This document shows, in pieces, positions 62,633-64,000 of a stretch of 64,000 nt of DNA. A program made the translations under genes and the position numbers. The notes under the pieces were generated by a model. That model did not search any database, was not told where the DNA came from, and saw nothing but the letters and a program-made list of their open reading frames with translations. How positions within the stretch are numbered: the first letter of the stretch is position 1; every line of letters begins with the position of its first letter. This DNA is from Citrobacter telavivensis. Its GTDB lineage: Bacteria > Pseudomonadota > Gammaproteobacteria > Enterobacterales > Enterobacteriaceae. The DNA is taken from NCBI GenBank assembly GCA_009363175.1, contig CP045205.1, forward strand, positions 124,001-188,000, given 5' to 3'.

Positions 62633-63429
62633 CTTTACTCAGCGTCACTGACCTCTCTCATCACTACGCCCACGCCAGCCTGGGGGGAAAACATCAGCAT
62701 CAGCAGGTACTCAAAGAGATCTCCCTGAACCTGAAAAGCGGCGAAACTGTTGCCCTGTTGGGGCGCAGCGGCTGCGGGAAAAGTACGCTGGCACGTCTGC
62801 TGGTCGGGCTGGAATCGCCCAGCCAGGGGAGCGTGAACTGGCGCGGTGAACCGCTGGCAAAACTGAACCGGTCCAGACAAAAAGCATTTCGCCGCGATAT
62901 CCAGATGGTCTTTCAGGATTCCATCAGCGCGGTGAATCCGCGTAAAACCGTCTGCGAGATCCTGCGTGAGCCGATGCGTCATTTACTCTCGCTGTCCAAA
63001 GCCGGGCAGTTGGCGCGGGTTCGTGAGATGCTCCACGCGGTGGATCTGGATGAAAACCTGCTGGATAAACGTCCGCCACAGCTCAGCGGCGGTCAGCTCC
63101 AGCGCGTCTGTCTGGCTCGCGCGCTGGTGGTGGAGCCGAAACTGTTGATTCTCGATGAAGCGGTATCGAATCTCGATCTGGTATTGCAGGCGGGGGTCAT
63201 CCGTCTGCTCAAGAAACTGCAGCAGCAGTTTGGCACTGCCTGTCTGTTTATCACCCACGATCTGCGGCTGGTGGAGCGTTTTTGTCATCGCGTAATGGTG
63301 ATGGAGGACGGGCAGATCGTTGAAACCAGGACCGTAGGAGAGGCATTAACCTTTTCCTCCGAGGCCGGTCGTGTGCTACAAAAGGCGGTACTCCCCGCAT
63401 TCCCCGTGCGCCGTCGCGCCATTTCGTAA
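62629..63429 (+). CDS. nikE: Nickel ABC transporter ATPase NikE
   Basis: NikE is the second ATPase. It is 266 residues, two fewer than in E. coli. Walker A GRSGCGKSTLAR is near residue 45, the signature LSGGQLQRVCLARA near 148, and Walker B LLILDEAVSNLD; the Ala in place of Pro is usual for NikE. nikR follows after 12 bases. Confidence 0.97.
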   Translation: MTLLSVTDLSHHYAHASLGGKHQHQQVLKEISLNLKSGETVALLGRSGCGKSTLARLLVGLESPSQGSVNWRGEPLAKLNRSRQKAFRRDIQMVFQDSISAVNPRKTVCEILREPMRHLLSLSKAGQLARVREMLHAVDLDENLLDKRPPQLSGGQLQRVCLARALVVEPKLLILDEAVSNLDLVLQAGVIRLLKKLQQQFGTACLFITHDLRLVERFCHRVMVMEDGQIVETRTVGEALTFSSEAGRVLQKAVLPAFPVRRRAIS

Positions 63430-63441
63430 GGTTGATATCTG

Positions 63442-63843
63442 ATGCAACGAGTCACCATCACGCTTGATGACGATTTACTGGAAACGCTGGACAGCCTGAG
63501 CCAGCGTCGTGGTTACAACAACCGCTCCGAAGCAATTCGTGACATTCTGCGCGGCGCGCTGGCGCAGGAAACCACCCAGGAGCACGGCACCCAGGGTTTT
63601 GCGGTGCTCTCCTATGTGTATGAACATGAGAAGCGTGACTTAGCCAGCCGCATTGTGTCGACCCAGCACCATCACCATGATTTGTCGGTTGCCACACTGC
63701 ATGTCCATATCAATCATGACGACTGTCTGGAGATTGCCGTCCTGAAAGGCGATATGGGCGATGTTCAGCATTTTGCCGATGATGTCATTGCCCAGCGCGG
63801 CGTGCGCCACGGCCATTTGCAGTGCCTGCCGAAGGAAGAGTAA
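63442..63843 (+). CDS. nikR: Nickel-responsive repressor NikR
   Basis: NikR represses nikABCDE when nickel is sufficient. It is 133 residues, as in E. coli. The N-terminal ribbon-helix-helix (MQRVTITLDDDLLETLDSLS) is followed by an ACT-like domain holding the nickel ligands His76, His87, His89 and Cys95. Its operator lies upstream of nikA (58456-58483). Confidence 0.98.
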   Translation: MQRVTITLDDDLLETLDSLSQRRGYNNRSEAIRDILRGALAQETTQEHGTQGFAVLSYVYEHEKRDLASRIVSTQHHHHDLSVATLHVHINHDDCLEIAVLKGDMGDVQHFADDVIAQRGVRHGHLQCLPKEE

Positions 63844-63856
63844 CCGTCAACGATGC

Positions 63857-64000
63857 TGCCGGGGGCGCTTCGCTTGCCCGGCCTGCATTTTGTGCTCCCG
63901 TAGGCCGGATAAGGCGCAGCCGTCTTGCCGGGGGCGCTTCGCTTGCCCGGCCTGGATTTGCACTCCCGTAGACTAAATAAGACATCGCCGCCATCCGGCA
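63857..64000. repeat. Tandem BIME downstream of nikR
   Basis: A REP unit TGCCGGGGGCGCTTCGCTTG..CCCGGCCTG occurs at 63857 and again at 63926, a period of 69 bases. Between and after them are inverted units (GTAGGCCGGATAAGGCGCAG and a more degenerate one ending GCCATCCGGCA). The sequence continues past the window edge, so the array may be longer. Confidence 0.85.

Noticed and set aside
63857..64000. Possible CRISPR array after nikR
   Set aside because: The repeats are inverted REP palindromes with no regular unique spacers, and no cas genes are nearby.

Overview
This window is a chromosomal segment of an enteric gammaproteobacterium close to Escherichia coli and Salmonella, most likely Citrobacter. 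Gene order and protein sequence follow the E. coli K-12 glgC-to-nikR region almost gene for gene. Three things differ from K-12: a PuuE-like aminotransferase sits between livJ and rpoH, a complete aryl polyene (APE) pigment cluster sits between yhhT and acpT, and yhhY is interrupted by an amber codon. The genus is an inference from recall; no database was searched. I saw no rRNA, tRNA, CRISPR array, transposase or prophage gene.

Layout. 1-4790 (minus): glycogen genes glgC (cut by the window edge), glgX and glgB. 5063-10054: asd, yhgN, and the gluconate genes gntU-gntK with their repressor gntR and tandem GntR operators. 10145-16010: yhhW, yhhX, the iron-responsive small RNA RyhB with its Fur box, broken yhhY, ggt, yhhA and ugpQ. 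16007-20237: glycerol-3-phosphate uptake ugpC-E-A-B behind Pho-box repeats. 20540-27502: branched-chain amino acid uptake livF-G-M-H-K, panM and livJ, with an ERIC-like element between livH and livK. 27711-29961: the aminotransferase, then rpoH with a recognisable sigma-E promoter. 30212-33415: ftsX-ftsE-ftsY. 33666-42283: rsmD, yhhL, yhhM, yhhN, zntA with its ZntR-type promoter, tusA, yhhQ, dcrB, yhhS, yhhT.

42659-57797 (plus): an 18-gene APE cluster in the order apeA to apeR, known from uropathogenic E. coli. It encodes two acyl carrier proteins (ApeE, ApeF), a starter ligase (ApeH), ketosynthases (ApeO, ApeR) with a chain-length-factor-like partner (ApeC), a ketoreductase (ApeQ), two dehydratase-type hotdog proteins (ApeI, ApeP), a thioesterase (ApeK), a methyltransferase (ApeB), acyl and glycosyl transferases (ApeD, ApeJ), and export factors (ApeL LolA-like, ApeM MMPL/RND, ApeN lipoprotein). 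The genes mostly overlap or abut. acpT, for a 4'-phosphopantetheinyl transferase that would activate the carrier proteins, starts one base after apeR. 58523-63843: the nickel uptake operon nikABCDE-nikR behind a consensus NikR operator.

REP/BIME palindromes fill many gaps between genes. The most unusual one lies inside a gene: a REP pair is read in frame as part of the signal peptide of ApeN. I did not find a wholly undescribed system. The best leads are that REP-derived signal peptide, the amber yhhY, the non-ATG start of nikA, and the tight link of acpT to the APE operon.
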